The notes: a model not told the origin generated them from the letters alone. A DNA stretch of 64,000 bases from Poriferisodalis sp965204125 (GCF_965204125.1 NZ_OZ241968.1:248001-312000); one strand, 5' to 3'; shown: positions 53,917-62,585, counted from the stretch's first letter. Translations and numbers: made by a program.

Positions 53917-54687
53917 CTAGGTGACGTGGGTGGGCCAGGCGTCGGGGTTGAGGGCGGCGTCACTGCCGCCGTCCATGTACACGACCGATCCGCAGAAGAA
54001 GCCCGCTTCGGGCGACAGCAGGAACGCCAGCAGGTTCGCCACCTCTTCTGGGCGTCCCGCCCGTTCCTGCGGGATGGGGTAGAGCTCGCCGAGCGACAGG
54101 ACGACGTCGATCATGTCTGCCGTCATGGGAGTGTCGATGAGCCCCGGAGCCACTGCGTTCAGGCGGATTCGGGAACCGGCCCAATCCGAGCCCACTGCGG
54201 TGCGCCGCACCCATCGAGCCAGTGCCAGCTTGCTGACGGCATAGGCCACGATGGGTTCAGTACCCGCCAGGGCACGAGCCTCGGCTTCGTCGCCGCCCAA
54301 GCAGGCATCCACCAGATCCTCAGGCAGGTCAGGCATGGCGGTGCTGGAGTTTGAGCTGACGGCGACTGCTGAGGGATCAGACCCGTCGACGAGCAGCGGT
54401 CTCAGCCCTGCGATCGTGGCCACTGCCCCGAAGTAGTTGATCGACACGACCTCCGCCGGGTCGGGTCCGGTGATTCCAGCACCGGCTACGAGACCGTCGA
54501 TCCGCCCACCACTGGCGGCGGCAACCGCATCGACCATCGCAGCGCGACCCTCGGCCGTGGAGAGGTCGGCGATCACCTCGGCGTCCCGGAGGTCCACCCC
54601 GATCACCTCGTGGCCGTCGCGCGCAAGCCGCTCCCTGGTTGCTTGGCCGATCCCGCCGGCGGAGCCGGTGATGACGATCTTTCCCAT
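53917..54687 (-). CDS. SDR family oxidoreductase (hydroxysteroid-dehydrogenase-like)
   Basis: A 256-residue SDR. TGSAGGIGQATRERLARDG is the cofactor loop, GVDLRDAEVIADLSTAEGR is typical of the 3-alpha-hydroxysteroid dehydrogenase/carbonyl reductase branch, and IVAYAVSKLALARWVRR holds the active Tyr/Lys. The end has FFCGSVVYMDGGSDA. It is transcribed towards the PPOX gene. The inverted T-arm and tmRNA fragment lie just upstream of its start. Confidence 0.88.
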   Translation of the reverse strand: MGKIVITGSAGGIGQATRERLARDGHEVIGVDLRDAEVIADLSTAEGRAAMVDAVAAASGGRIDGLVAGAGITGPDPAEVVSINYFGAVATIAGLRPLLVDGSDPSAVAVSSNSSTAMPDLPEDLVDACLGGDEAEARALAGTEPIVAYAVSKLALARWVRRTAVGSDWAGSRIRLNAVAPGLIDTPMTADMIDVVLSLGELYPIPQERAGRPEEVANLLAFLLSPEAGFFCGSVVYMDGGSDAALNPDAWPTHVT

Positions 54688-54699
54688 CCGGGTTTTCTA

Positions 54700-54713
54700 G
54701 CGGGAATCGAACC
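54700..54713 (-). repeat. Inverted copy of the tmRNA T-arm
   Basis: GCGGGAATCGAACC is the exact reverse complement of ssrA 51348-51361. It lies 11 bases before the direct repeat of the preceding ssrA segment, so the two parts of the tmRNA 3' end are present but rearranged. Confidence 0.7.
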
Positions 54714-54724
54714 AGGCCCGAGGG

Positions 54725-54771
54725 AGCGACTGCGCTCGGAGAAGACCCACCGAGACGTCCAAGGTCGCGGG
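54725..54771 (+). repeat. Degenerate tmRNA 3' fragment (right copy)
   Basis: 42 of 47 bases match ssrA 51303-51349, with the first 22 identical, in the same direction. The tail diverges exactly where the T-arm should begin. It forms the right end of a 3.4 kb segment starting inside ssrA, the signature expected of a genomic island inserted at ssrA. Confidence 0.85.
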
Positions 54772-54804
54772 GAGGCTGCCTGGGGCGACGATGTGCCCCT
54801 GACA

Positions 54805-55863
54805 TCAGTTGGTCTGCGCTGGAGGCTCGTCTGCTTGGTCTCGGGCGAGCTTGCGGCGCATGTTGTCGGCGAGCCGCGGGGCGGCGCCGGGTGTCGACCA
54901 CGGGCACACAGCGATACAGATGCCGCACCCGTAGCTGACGGCGAAATACGGCAGGCATCGGTCGAAGTCGACCGCCCATTTCTCGGTTCCTCGTACCAGG
55001 CGCTTGTCGGGGGCGATGGCGTCGGGAGGGCAGGCATCGGTGCAGACGCGACAGCCGCTGCAGAATTCGTCGACACCGAAGGTGTCCGGAGGGGTCGCAA
55101 CGAGCGGCGCGTCGGTCAGCACCAGCGCTAGCCGGAACGAGGACCCGAGTTCGCTGTTGATGATCGAGCCGTGTTTGCCGAGCTCTCCGAGCCCGGCGGC
55201 GATCGCAGCGGGGACCATCTGCATCGGTCCCGCGCCGGGGCCGCCGTGGCCGACCGCTTCGAATCCTCGGCTGCGGATCCAGTCGGCCAGCGCCCTCGCC
55301 GCAGCGGTTCCCCGGTTGTATTGGCGGTGGACCTCCATGGCCGAGGTGTACTCGGGCGCGGTCGACAACTCGCCGTGGTCCATCGCGACCGCCAGCAGGA
55401 TCGCCCAGGGAAGGCCGGACTCGCGGCCCTCGAAGAACCACTCGCGTCGGGCGGCCACGACCGCCACCAGTTCGACGCTGTGGCCCTGCTCGCTCGTCGC
55501 GAACTCGGTGATGTCCGCTAGCCATTCCGCGGGCGTGCGATCGATCCTGTGCGGATCGACCGGTGCGGGCTCGTGGCGGTCATCGGTTCGCAGCACTGTG
55601 CGGAGTTGAGGATGAGCCAGGAACTCCTCGGTCATGCGCACCTGGACTGGGCCATGGGCGATCGTGGCGGGATGAGCCCACATGACCAGCGTCGGCTGCC
55701 GAGACTCAGACGAGCCCCAGCCGTTCAGCTCGTTGCCCGACACCTCGCCCATCAACTCGACGATCTCGCCCGGCGCCTCCCAGACCGGCGTCCGACGCTC
55801 CATCCGCCGCAGTCGCTGTGGCCTCGCTGGCCGGCCCGGCCGGCCCTCTTGTTCAGAAGTCAC
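54805..55863 (-). CDS. Two [4Fe-4S] cluster protein of the reductive-dehalogenase/QueG type
   Basis: A 352-residue protein, GTG start. The C-terminal ferredoxin module has FCSGCRVCTDACPP (near residue 265) and YGCGICIAVCPW (near 315), enough ligands for two [4Fe-4S] clusters. The middle part (residues about 150-250, with GHGGPGAGPMQMVPAAIAAGLGELG) resembles the cobalamin-binding region of reductive dehalogenases and epoxyqueuosine reductase. No Tat signal is present, so it is probably cytoplasmic. The possible role is reductive dehalogenation or another corrinoid reduction; neither can be proven from sequence. Confidence 0.8.
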   Translation of the reverse strand: MTSEQEGRPGRPARPQRLRRMERRTPVWEAPGEIVELMGEVSGNELNGWGSSESRQPTLVMWAHPATIAHGPVQVRMTEEFLAHPQLRTVLRTDDRHEPAPVDPHRIDRTPAEWLADITEFATSEQGHSVELVAVVAARREWFFEGRESGLPWAILLAVAMDHGELSTAPEYTSAMEVHRQYNRGTAAARALADWIRSRGFEAVGHGGPGAGPMQMVPAAIAAGLGELGKHGSIINSELGSSFRLALVLTDAPLVATPPDTFGVDEFCSGCRVCTDACPPDAIAPDKRLVRGTEKWAVDFDRCLPYFAVSYGCGICIAVCPWSTPGAAPRLADNMRRKLARDQADEPPAQTN

Positions 55864-56219
55864 CGTCCCGCTCCCCGAGTGCTCGACCCGTCCCGATGCC
55901 GCCTCCCGTCGCTGGTGCAGATTGCCGTTGCCGCATCCTGCCCATCGCGCGGCCCATCACCACGCCCCGACTACGTCGCCGACGAACAGCCAGCAGCTCA
56001 CGGCTACGGTCACTATCAGAAGCGTCCACTCTGCCGCCTGCCGCCAGCGGCTCTGCTCGTTCATCGTGCGGCTCGGCGGCGGACGTTTTCTTGGCGGGTC
56101 ATGGTGCTGCGTTCGGTTCCGATCAGTTCGGGCACTGTGGTCGATGTGCGTGTCGCGGGTTGCCAGCTTGCTGGCGGCGTAGGCCACGATGTGCCGAGCG
56201 CTCGGGTTCCCCCGGGGGG
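55864..56219. other. Non-coding or decayed stretch between the Fe-S and SagB-like genes
   Basis: No full-size gene is present. It contains a small reverse-strand ORF with one transmembrane helix and a 33-base SDR relic. Plus-strand open frames across it show no family features. It may be decayed sequence at the island margin. Confidence 0.6.
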
Positions 56220-56223
56220 TCAC
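55957..56223 (-). CDS. Small ORF with one transmembrane helix (hypothetical)
   Basis: An 88-residue frame whose GTG overlaps the TGA of the SagB-like gene (GTGA), suggesting translational coupling. An internal ATG at 56064 gives a 35-residue protein that is nearly all one membrane helix (AEWTLLIVTVAVSCWLFVGDVVGAW split by charged ends). The N-terminal half of the longer form reads like an SDR active-site relic, so the short form is the more credible product. No homologue is recognised. Confidence 0.35.
   Translation of the reverse strand: MTPRGNPSARHIVAYAASKLATRDTHIDHSARTDRNRTQHHDPPRKRPPPSRTMNEQSRWRQAAEWTLLIVTVAVSCWLFVGDVVGAW
56161..56193 (-). pseudogene. Short SDR relic
   Basis: 33 bases match the nearby SDR gene (54232-54264 region, complement encoding IVAYAVSKLA) with only about two mismatches in the first 31, but lie outside any SDR gene. 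It is too short to exclude chance, because this motif is highly conserved. Confidence 0.35.
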
Positions 56224-56969
56224 TCTGGCACAGCTCGGCCAATGCCCAATCCGAGGACGGGTGTCTCCGAGTCTTGACTCCAGTCAAGGCCGAGGATTTC
56301 CGAGAGCACGACATCGTCGAACCCGCCGAGCCAGACGGTGTCGAGCCCCGCAGCGATGCTCGCGAGATCGAGGGCCATGATTGCCGCTCCGGCTTCCTGG
56401 TAGGCAAATCTGGAGCCCCGGGTGCCGTATCTGGCCCACGACCGTGTGAACGTGGCCGTCGCGACCGCCACCGCCTGAGGCAGCGGGCCGAACTCTTGCA
56501 CTCTGAAGCATTTCGCGAGCGACTCGGCGCTGATGCTCGCGTTCACACGAGCGAGCAGATGGTTGGCCGCGTCGTAGTGATATGCGCCCTCAGCCAGACC
56601 CTCGACATTGCGGGCAATCACGTACGTCTCAACGGCCCATCGGGCACCTGCCGAGGGATAGGGCCGCGACAACGCGTCGCCGCGGGTCAACAGCGCGCTT
56701 CCCAGCGCGGAAGCCAGCGCCGTGAGCTGCACCGCTTCGCCCGAGTAATTCCGGCACGAGCGACGGCGAGACAACACGTCGCCGACAGACATGGGGGCGG
56801 GAGCAGGGTGGGGCAACTGCAGCTTCTCCGCATGCGGATATGACTTGATGTTCTTGCGGACCCACGAATCGGGCGGCACGTCCGGCGGATTCGCCGCTTC
56901 GGCCTCGGCGGCCTCCTGCTGGATCGTCTCCTCAAGTGCCCTGGCGACGTTCAGACCTTCATCGTCCAC
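56220..56969 (-). CDS. SagB/ThcOx-type nitroreductase-fold dehydrogenase
   Basis: A 249-residue FMN protein, GTG start. The FMN-binding SRRRSCRNYSGEAV near residue 68, RPYPSAGARWAVETYVI, and AYHYDAANHLL match the SagB-type subfamily. ARYGTRGSRFAYQEAGAAIMALDLAS provides the later FMN/dimer segment. SagB enzymes oxidise azolines to azoles in peptide natural products, but many stand-alone members have unknown roles. No YcaO cyclodehydratase or precursor peptide is seen. It is the first gene of a possible three-gene reverse-strand unit. Confidence 0.85.
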   Translation of the reverse strand: MDDEGLNVARALEETIQQEAAEAEAANPPDVPPDSWVRKNIKSYPHAEKLQLPHPAPAPMSVGDVLSRRRSCRNYSGEAVQLTALASALGSALLTRGDALSRPYPSAGARWAVETYVIARNVEGLAEGAYHYDAANHLLARVNASISAESLAKCFRVQEFGPLPQAVAVATATFTRSWARYGTRGSRFAYQEAGAAIMALDLASIAAGLDTVWLGGFDDVVLSEILGLDWSQDSETPVLGLGIGRAVPE

Positions 56970-57069
56970 GCTTCGCTCCTGCGATCACGCCGATTGCCAT
57001 CGAGTCTGACACGTCCCCGGAAGGACCTCTCACCCGCCCGGCCATCGGCGCATCGCGACCTTCGCCGGC

Positions 57070-57963
57070 TCAGCTCCCGGGGCGGGCACCGCCGAGCGAG
57101 GAGTGGGCGGGATCGGCGCGCGGGTCACGGCGGGTCCACTGACCAGCCTCGACGGCGCTGAAGAAGTCCGCCGCCATCTGGTTGAAGGCGGCCGGCTCCT
57201 CCAGGTTGATGCCGTGGCCGGTGCGGGGCGCAATCCACAGGCCGGCCTTCGGCAGCACCCGCTTGAGGAAGATGTTGGTCTCGATGACGGGGTCGTCCTC
57301 GTCGCCGACGGCCAGCAGCACGGGAACGTCGAGCTGGCGCAGCTCGGCCTCGAAGTCGTACAGCGACGGTCGCCCGGCCTGGAAGTTGCGCATGGTCAGC
57401 CCGGAGCCGATCGCCGAGTGCTCCGACAGGTACTGCTTGAACTCCTCCCAGCCCCGCGGGTCCTTGTTCTGGAGCTGGACTCGGGTGGCGCCCACCGCCA
57501 GCCGCTCCGCAGCCACCTCCATCCCCTCGTTCATCATCGCCTCGGCAGCCGCGCGGACCTCGGCCAGGAACGCCTCACGGGTGTCGCCGAACGCGCCCGA
57601 CCCGCCGCTGGCAAACAGCAACGACGTGACCCGCTCCGGATGCCGCAACGCAAACATCAGCCCCGTGTAGGCACCCATGCTGAGACCGACGACGTGGGCC
57701 CGCTCGATGCCGAGGCTGTCGACGACGGCCCGCAAGTCGTCCCGTTCCCGCTCGAACGTGTACGCAGCATCGCTGTCGGGCACATCCGACGGCGGATAGC
57801 CGCGGGCGTTGTACGCGATGCACCGATGGCTCCGGCTGAACCGCCGGATCTGCCCCTCCCACGTGCGGTAGTCGGCGGCGAACTCGTGCAGCCACACGAT
57901 GGGGTGCCCATCGCCGGCTTCCTCCGCGTACAGCTCGACTCCGTCTCCTTGAATCATCGGCAT
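57070..57963 (-). CDS. Alpha/beta hydrolase
   Basis: A 297-residue hydrolase. HEFAADYRTWEGQ is the oxyanion region, VGLSMGAYTGLMFA the nucleophile elbow (GLSMG), GDEDDPVIE the acid and GHGINLEEP the final histidine. The sequence resembles 3-oxoadipate enol-lactonase and other soluble esterases. The start could be ATG 57963 or the next ATG at 57957. The next gene upstream ends 13 bases away, so the two are probably cotranscribed. Confidence 0.87.
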   Translation of the reverse strand: MPMIQGDGVELYAEEAGDGHPIVWLHEFAADYRTWEGQIRRFSRSHRCIAYNARGYPPSDVPDSDAAYTFERERDDLRAVVDSLGIERAHVVGLSMGAYTGLMFALRHPERVTSLLFASGGSGAFGDTREAFLAEVRAAAEAMMNEGMEVAAERLAVGATRVQLQNKDPRGWEEFKQYLSEHSAIGSGLTMRNFQAGRPSLYDFEAELRQLDVPVLLAVGDEDDPVIETNIFLKRVLPKAGLWIAPRTGHGINLEEPAAFNQMAADFFSAVEAGQWTRRDPRADPAHSSLGGARPGS

Positions 57964-57976
57964 AACGTCGAGCGGC

Positions 57977-58801
57977 TCAGACGCGGGCTTCTGCGGCGTA
58001 GGCCTTGTTGTACCGCTCGCGGCAGATGTAGAACTCGTCGGCGCTCTGGAACGCCTCGTGGGCGATCAACAGATCCAGATTGCGCCGCACGAGACGATCG
58101 GGCGCCACTCGGGTCGCCAGCACCTGGATAGCCCCGTATCCGACGGGCCCGGTGCCCTCTGCGGTGTCCCGCCCATGTGTCACACCGAGCAGGTACTCGA
58201 TCTCGTCGAGCATGGCATCGAACAGTGTGTCCTCGGTGGTCCTGGGAATGAACTCGTCGGTCATCGAGCGCAGCGTCATCCACAGCCGGAGCGATGCCTG
58301 GATCGGCGCTTCATCTGGCTTCTTCAGCCGGTCGCAGTTGACCAGGTAGGTGACCCGCCCGACCCTGCCGTCCTCCTCGGCTCGCACCGTGCCGATGATT
58401 CTCGCGAGCGGATCGAGCCGATCGGCTGCGGCGGCACCGAAGGCGACGGCGTAGATCGCCAACAGCGTGACGTGGTGCTCCAGATTGATGGCGGGCCCGC
58501 CGTCAGAACTCGTGTACGGGATCCGGTTGGCCAGCAGGCGTACGGCGTGTGCCCAGGCCTTGTCGTGATCAGCGCAGTTGGAGAAGTACGCGCCGGTGAC
58601 GAGCATGCCGATCAGATCGGCGGACGCATGCTCGTACGCCCGCAGGCACTCGTCATAACCCTCGCAGTCGGCGCTGCGGAGGGCCTCGATGGTTCGCAGC
58701 GTCTCGTCGCTGACGAAGTCGTGGAGCTCGATGCGGCACGCCGGATCGGCCAGGAGTTCTTTGAGTTCGGCCACAGTGGCCGTTTCGGGCTGTGACGTCA
58801 C
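57977..58801 (-). CDS. Hypothetical protein, largely helical
   Basis: A 274-residue protein from GTG 58801. I recognise no family. It is rich in acidic and alanine residues and predicted mostly helical, with no signal peptide or membrane segment. Cysteines at several places (IELHDF..DCEGYDEC, SNCADHD, VNCDRL) are spread out rather than clustered. The GRDTAEGTGPVGYGA region is the only glycine-rich loop. It sits 13 bases upstream of the hydrolase and likely shares its transcript. Good length and codon use support a real gene. Confidence 0.65.
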   Translation of the reverse strand: MTSQPETATVAELKELLADPACRIELHDFVSDETLRTIEALRSADCEGYDECLRAYEHASADLIGMLVTGAYFSNCADHDKAWAHAVRLLANRIPYTSSDGGPAINLEHHVTLLAIYAVAFGAAAADRLDPLARIIGTVRAEEDGRVGRVTYLVNCDRLKKPDEAPIQASLRLWMTLRSMTDEFIPRTTEDTLFDAMLDEIEYLLGVTHGRDTAEGTGPVGYGAIQVLATRVAPDRLVRRNLDLLIAHEAFQSADEFYICRERYNKAYAAEARV

Positions 58802-58888
58802 GCGGCCAACAGTACTGCGCGCACTTCTACGTTCTTTGCGCGGCGTTCATAGTTGTCTCGCAACCCGAGCTGCTGGCTATGCGATCGA

Positions 58889-59689
58889 TCAGGACTGCTG
58901 CTGCAGCTGAGCGCGGGCCACCTTGAGCAGGTCGATCACGGCCGCTTGAGCGGCCTCAGCATCCGGAAGCGCGGCGGGAAACGGGACGCGTGCCATCCGG
59001 GGCCCGGCTGGGGTGGCGACGCGCAGTGTGAGCCCGTAGCGGTCGATCCCCACCATTGTCGCCTCGGTCGCGTCGCCGAGCCCAGCCTGCACCTGCGCAT
59101 ACATCAGGTTGGCGTCGGCGTGGTCGTCGTTCATGTGCTCGATGATGCCCGCGGCGGCCTGCCACAGCGGGTCCACGCCCGAGCCGCGGTAGCCGTCGGC
59201 AGTCACCCAGCTCATGTGGCCGAATCCGCCCACGTAGCGGCACTGCTCTACCTCCAGGCGCCAGAACGAGAAGTCGGTGAAGTCTGCGTAGTAGGCCGCG
59301 TACGGGTGTGCTTCGAGGTAGCGGTCACGCAGCTCACCGGGGTCGTCGAGCACCCCTAGACGGCCCACCAGCGTCAACCGGGCCCTGCCCAGCGGGTCGC
59401 CGTCACTGGCGCTGTCGACGATCAGCATGCTCGCACGGTCGTCGCCCCGGGCGTTCACCGTGTGCTCAGCCATCTCCGAGATGAGCACGACAGGGTTGCC
59501 GGCGTCGTCTGCGGCGTAGGACACCACGCTGCCGTAGGGAAAGCCGTCCGCAGTCAGCGTCGCGAGGCTGGCGACCTTGGCCGCTGCCACCAAGGTGCGC
59601 GACAGCTCGGCATCAGTGGGAAACGACGAGGGGTCTCCTGCGATCAGGGGGCCGGCTTCGCCGCCGCCGTGCTCAGTAGGGCGGGTCAT
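58889..59689 (-). CDS. HugZ-like heme/flavin split-barrel protein with DUF2470 domain
   Basis: A 266-residue protein. Residues about 25-165 are a PPOX-like split barrel (KVASLATLTADGFPYGSVVSYAADDAGNPVVLIS). The C-terminal about 85 residues start with IIEHMNDDHADANLMYAQ, the DUF2470 signature; the histidines there bind heme in HugZ. Similar proteins release iron from heme or bind F420/heme. It faces the Ddn-like gene, with 197 bases between starts holding no recognised signal. Confidence 0.82.
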   Translation of the reverse strand: MTRPTEHGGGEAGPLIAGDPSSFPTDAELSRTLVAAAKVASLATLTADGFPYGSVVSYAADDAGNPVVLISEMAEHTVNARGDDRASMLIVDSASDGDPLGRARLTLVGRLGVLDDPGELRDRYLEAHPYAAYYADFTDFSFWRLEVEQCRYVGGFGHMSWVTADGYRGSGVDPLWQAAAGIIEHMNDDHADANLMYAQVQAGLGDATEATMVGIDRYGLTLRVATPAGPRMARVPFPAALPDAEAAQAAVIDLLKVARAQLQQQS

Positions 59690-59886
59690 GGCCGGGCCGC
59701 CTCCTCGGGGTGATGCTCAGACACCCAGTCTGCACGTATGACCGTCGCCGAGCACGAATGGGCGAGGATTCGAGGTGTCACTACTGTGAGAGCCATGACA
59801 CACAGGCACGTGATCGGTGGAAGCAGCGTCCCAAACTAGATCGCGAGCGTGGAGCGAGCGCCCGCGCCTGATCGCCGAGGATTTCC

Positions 59887-60345
59887 ATGTGGACGAACGA
59901 TTTCACCTTCAAAGCGGCCAACTGGCTGAACCGCACGACGATCCGGTTGAGCGGCGGCCGGCTCGGCTGGATCCACAAGGGCACACCCATCATCGAGGTG
60001 ACCATGACGGGCCGCCGCAGCGGCCAGCCCCGCACGACGCTGCTGTCCGCGGTCGCCGAGCGCGACGGCGCCTTCGCAGTCATCGGCTCGCGTGGCGGTT
60101 CCGACCATCACCCCGCATGGTTCCTGAACATGCGTGACGATCCTGCAGTCACCGTGCGCAACCGCAGCGGCACGCGCCAAATGACGGCTCGCCTCACCGA
60201 AGGCGACGAGCGCGCCGAGCTGTGGGACCACATCTCCAGCCAGGGTGATCACTACGTCGACTTCCAGCGCAAGACCGACCGCGAGTTCCCCATCGTCATG
60301 CTCGAGCCGGTCGAGGAGACCGCAGCCGAGACCGGGGGCAGCTAA
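59887..60345 (+). CDS. Deazaflavin (F420)-dependent nitroreductase family protein (Ddn-like)
   Basis: A 152-residue protein. TMTGRRSGQPRTTLL and GSDHHPAWFLNMRDDPAVTV are signature segments of the DUF385/Ddn family, which binds F420 in a split barrel. Members reduce quinones and nitro compounds. It supports that this organism uses F420, together with the LLM enzyme at the left. It is convergent with the FNT gene. Confidence 0.9.
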   Translation: MWTNDFTFKAANWLNRTTIRLSGGRLGWIHKGTPIIEVTMTGRRSGQPRTTLLSAVAERDGAFAVIGSRGGSDHHPAWFLNMRDDPAVTVRNRSGTRQMTARLTEGDERAELWDHISSQGDHYVDFQRKTDREFPIVMLEPVEETAAETGGS

Positions 60346-60375
60346 GCGCACCCGAGCCGGCAGCTATGCGAAGGC

Positions 60376-61245
60376 TCAGCCGACGGTCGGGATCCTCCGC
60401 AGATGCACGAACCAGTTGGCCAGCGACACCAGGACGCCGCCCACCACATTGCCCAGCGTCACGATCGCCAGGAAACCGGCGAACCACGCCCCGTTCAGGC
60501 CGTCCAGCTGGGCGGTCGAGAGCCCGGCAGCTGCAGCCACCTCGGATTGACCCGAGACCAGCATGCCGATCGGCACGAAGTACATGTCGGCCACGCTGTG
60601 CTCGAACCCGCCGGCCACGAACGCGGAGATCGGCAGCACCACGGCAACCAGCTTGTCGATGAGCGAGCGGCCTGCGGTCGCCAGCCACAGCGCCAGGCAC
60701 ACGAACACGTTCGCGAGAATCCCCCGGGCGAACACCGTGCCGAGCCCGAGATCGATCTTGGCGTGGGCGTTCGTGAGCGCCGCGGCACCGAACGAATAAT
60801 CAGCGATCTCCCACCAGCGCGACCAGAACACCACCAGCACCACGGCCAAGGCACCGATGAAATTGCCCAAGTACACCGAGATCCAGTTCCGGATGAGCTG
60901 GCGGACGGTGATCTGGTGGTCCAGCAGCCCGATCACCATGAGGTTGTTGCCGGTGAACAGCTCCGCGCCGGTGATCACCACAAGGAACAGCCCCGTCGAC
61001 AGTCCGATGCCCATCAGGAGCCGGGTGGGGCCGAGGCCGAGGTTCGACGACGCCGAAATGGTGTTGGTCAGCATGGCGCCGAGTGCAACGAACACGCCCG
61101 CCATCGCGGCCAGCACCGACATCGACCCGAAGCTCAGCGCTGCCCGACGTATCGCCAGGTGAGACACCTGGGTGGCGATGTCCGACGGCGTCAAGGGCAC
61201 GACCGGATTGCCGGTGGGCACACGAGGCCCGCTCGGACCAGACAT
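60376..61245 (-). CDS. Formate/nitrite transporter (FNT) family channel
   Basis: A 289-residue membrane protein from ATG 61245 (a TTG lies directly before it). Six hydrophobic segments are visible. Conserved segments include GAELFTGNNLMVI, VYLGNFIGAL, and a late LGNVVGGVLVSL repeat typical of the pentameric FNT fold. It carries formate, nitrite or hydrosulfide across the membrane; the substrate cannot be chosen here. No formate or nitrite enzyme genes adjoin it. Confidence 0.88.
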   Translation of the reverse strand: MSGPSGPRVPTGNPVVPLTPSDIATQVSHLAIRRAALSFGSMSVLAAMAGVFVALGAMLTNTISASSNLGLGPTRLLMGIGLSTGLFLVVITGAELFTGNNLMVIGLLDHQITVRQLIRNWISVYLGNFIGALAVVLVVFWSRWWEIADYSFGAAALTNAHAKIDLGLGTVFARGILANVFVCLALWLATAGRSLIDKLVAVVLPISAFVAGGFEHSVADMYFVPIGMLVSGQSEVAAAAGLSTAQLDGLNGAWFAGFLAIVTLGNVVGGVLVSLANWFVHLRRIPTVG

Positions 61246-61320
61246 CAATGTGGACGCTAGTTCGTACGGTGCCGGTGCCGTTGAGGACGCGCCGGTGGGG
61301 CGACGGCTCGAAGGAATGGC

Positions 61321-62502
61321 CTACGCGGCGGCTCGAGCGGCGTCGAGCCAGGCGTCGACTGTGGTGCGATTGTCCGCGATCCACGCCGTTGCCAGGTCGG
61401 CAGCTCCTGTGCCCTCGTCTTGTGCCACGTTGGCCAATGAAACTTCGATCACCGACAGCGTCACAGCCTCGAAGAGTGCCCCGGCTGCCGGATTGGCCTC
61501 GAGGAACTCGGTGTTTGCCGTGACGAGAATGTCTGCCGCGACCCAGCCGATCGGGCACAAACCCTCGGCATGGTCCGTGGCGGCGGGGCACAGGTCCGGC
61601 CCGATCGCGGCATAGCCGCCGGTCCCGTCGGCACCCCGCTGATCGTGCGCCTCGCCGCCCTCGAAGCCGGTCGGATTCGAGTCGTCCAGAATCTGCTCGA
61701 CTCCCAGCCAGTACACGTTGTCGCCGGGCCGAAGCAGGGTGATATACGCCGATGGCGTCCACATGTAGATCACCATCGGCACACCTTCGTCCGCGGCATC
61801 CACCGCCTGGGCGAACATCGCGTCGTAGCCGGCGATCGTCTGCGCAATGTTGTCCCAGCCCGAGAACGCGATCTGCGACTCGATGATGTTGTCGCAGGTC
61901 CACGACTCGGCACAGCCGAAGATGTCCGCAATGCCGTTGCCGGGCACCGGGTCAGCCGCATCAAAGGCCGCGAGCGCGTCGGCGTTGCGGTTGAGCTCGT
62001 CCATCGTGTAGACGCCGAATTCGTCCGCGAAAGACTTGGTGATCAGGAAGCCCTGGATGCCGCCGGCGATCATCTGCTCGCCGACGACAGTCAAGTGATC
62101 GCCGACGAGCGAGCCGTCGGGCAGCTCGCCGGCGAGCCACGACAGGTGCAGCGGGTACCAGCTGTTCGCCCAGAAGTCCATCTGGCCTTCTGCCATCGCG
62201 ACATAGGCGGCGTTGGGGCCGAGCTCCAGCTCTGCGGGATCGGACACCTCGTAGCCGAGTTCTCCGAGCAGCTGGCGGAATATCTCGGCCTGGAAGTAAC
62301 CGCTGTTCCAGTTGGCCCGGCCCAGGGTGACCGGCACGCCCTCGCCCGGCGTCAGCGAGACCTCATCGGGCACGGCGGCCTCGGTCGGCGCGGGTTCTGC
62401 GGGAGCCGCGGGCGCATCGCTGTCGTCGGAATCTCCGCACGACGCAGCAAGGAGTGCTGTGGCGGCAAGCAGTAGTGAGGCCTTGAGGACCCGCAGGTTC
62501 AT
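61321..62502 (-). CDS. Glycine betaine/proline-type ABC substrate-binding lipoprotein, orphan
   Basis: A 393-residue protein from ATG 62502; upstream open frame is ignored because it lacks a signal sequence. The lipobox ends LLAASCGD. The binding domain shows VTLGRANWNSGYFQAEI and FWANSWYPLHLSWLAG, with aromatic tryptophans as in OpuAC/ProX betaine boxes. No ProV or ProW is present; the next gene upstream is an MFS permease, so the cognate permease and ATPase lie elsewhere. Confidence 0.85.
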   Translation of the reverse strand: MNLRVLKASLLLAATALLAASCGDSDDSDAPAAPAEPAPTEAAVPDEVSLTPGEGVPVTLGRANWNSGYFQAEIFRQLLGELGYEVSDPAELELGPNAAYVAMAEGQMDFWANSWYPLHLSWLAGELPDGSLVGDHLTVVGEQMIAGGIQGFLITKSFADEFGVYTMDELNRNADALAAFDAADPVPGNGIADIFGCAESWTCDNIIESQIAFSGWDNIAQTIAGYDAMFAQAVDAADEGVPMVIYMWTPSAYITLLRPGDNVYWLGVEQILDDSNPTGFEGGEAHDQRGADGTGGYAAIGPDLCPAATDHAEGLCPIGWVAADILVTANTEFLEANPAAGALFEAVTLSVIEVSLANVAQDEGTGAADLATAWIADNRTTVDAWLDAARAAA

Positions 62503-62585
62503 CACAGGGAAGCGCCTCCTCGGACGTGAGGTTGCGACGCCTCGAAAGGCGTGCACGCCATCACGGCGCCAAGCCTGAGCCTAGG

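Noticed and set aside
54700..54716. Possible tRNA gene on the minus strand
   Set aside because: The T-loop-like GGTTCGATTCCCGC is followed by no T-stem partner, anticodon or acceptor; it is better explained as an inverted piece of ssrA.
54805..56969. TOMM/RiPP biosynthesis cluster
   Set aside because: A SagB-like gene is present but there is no YcaO, E1-like protein or Cys/Ser/Thr-rich precursor peptide.
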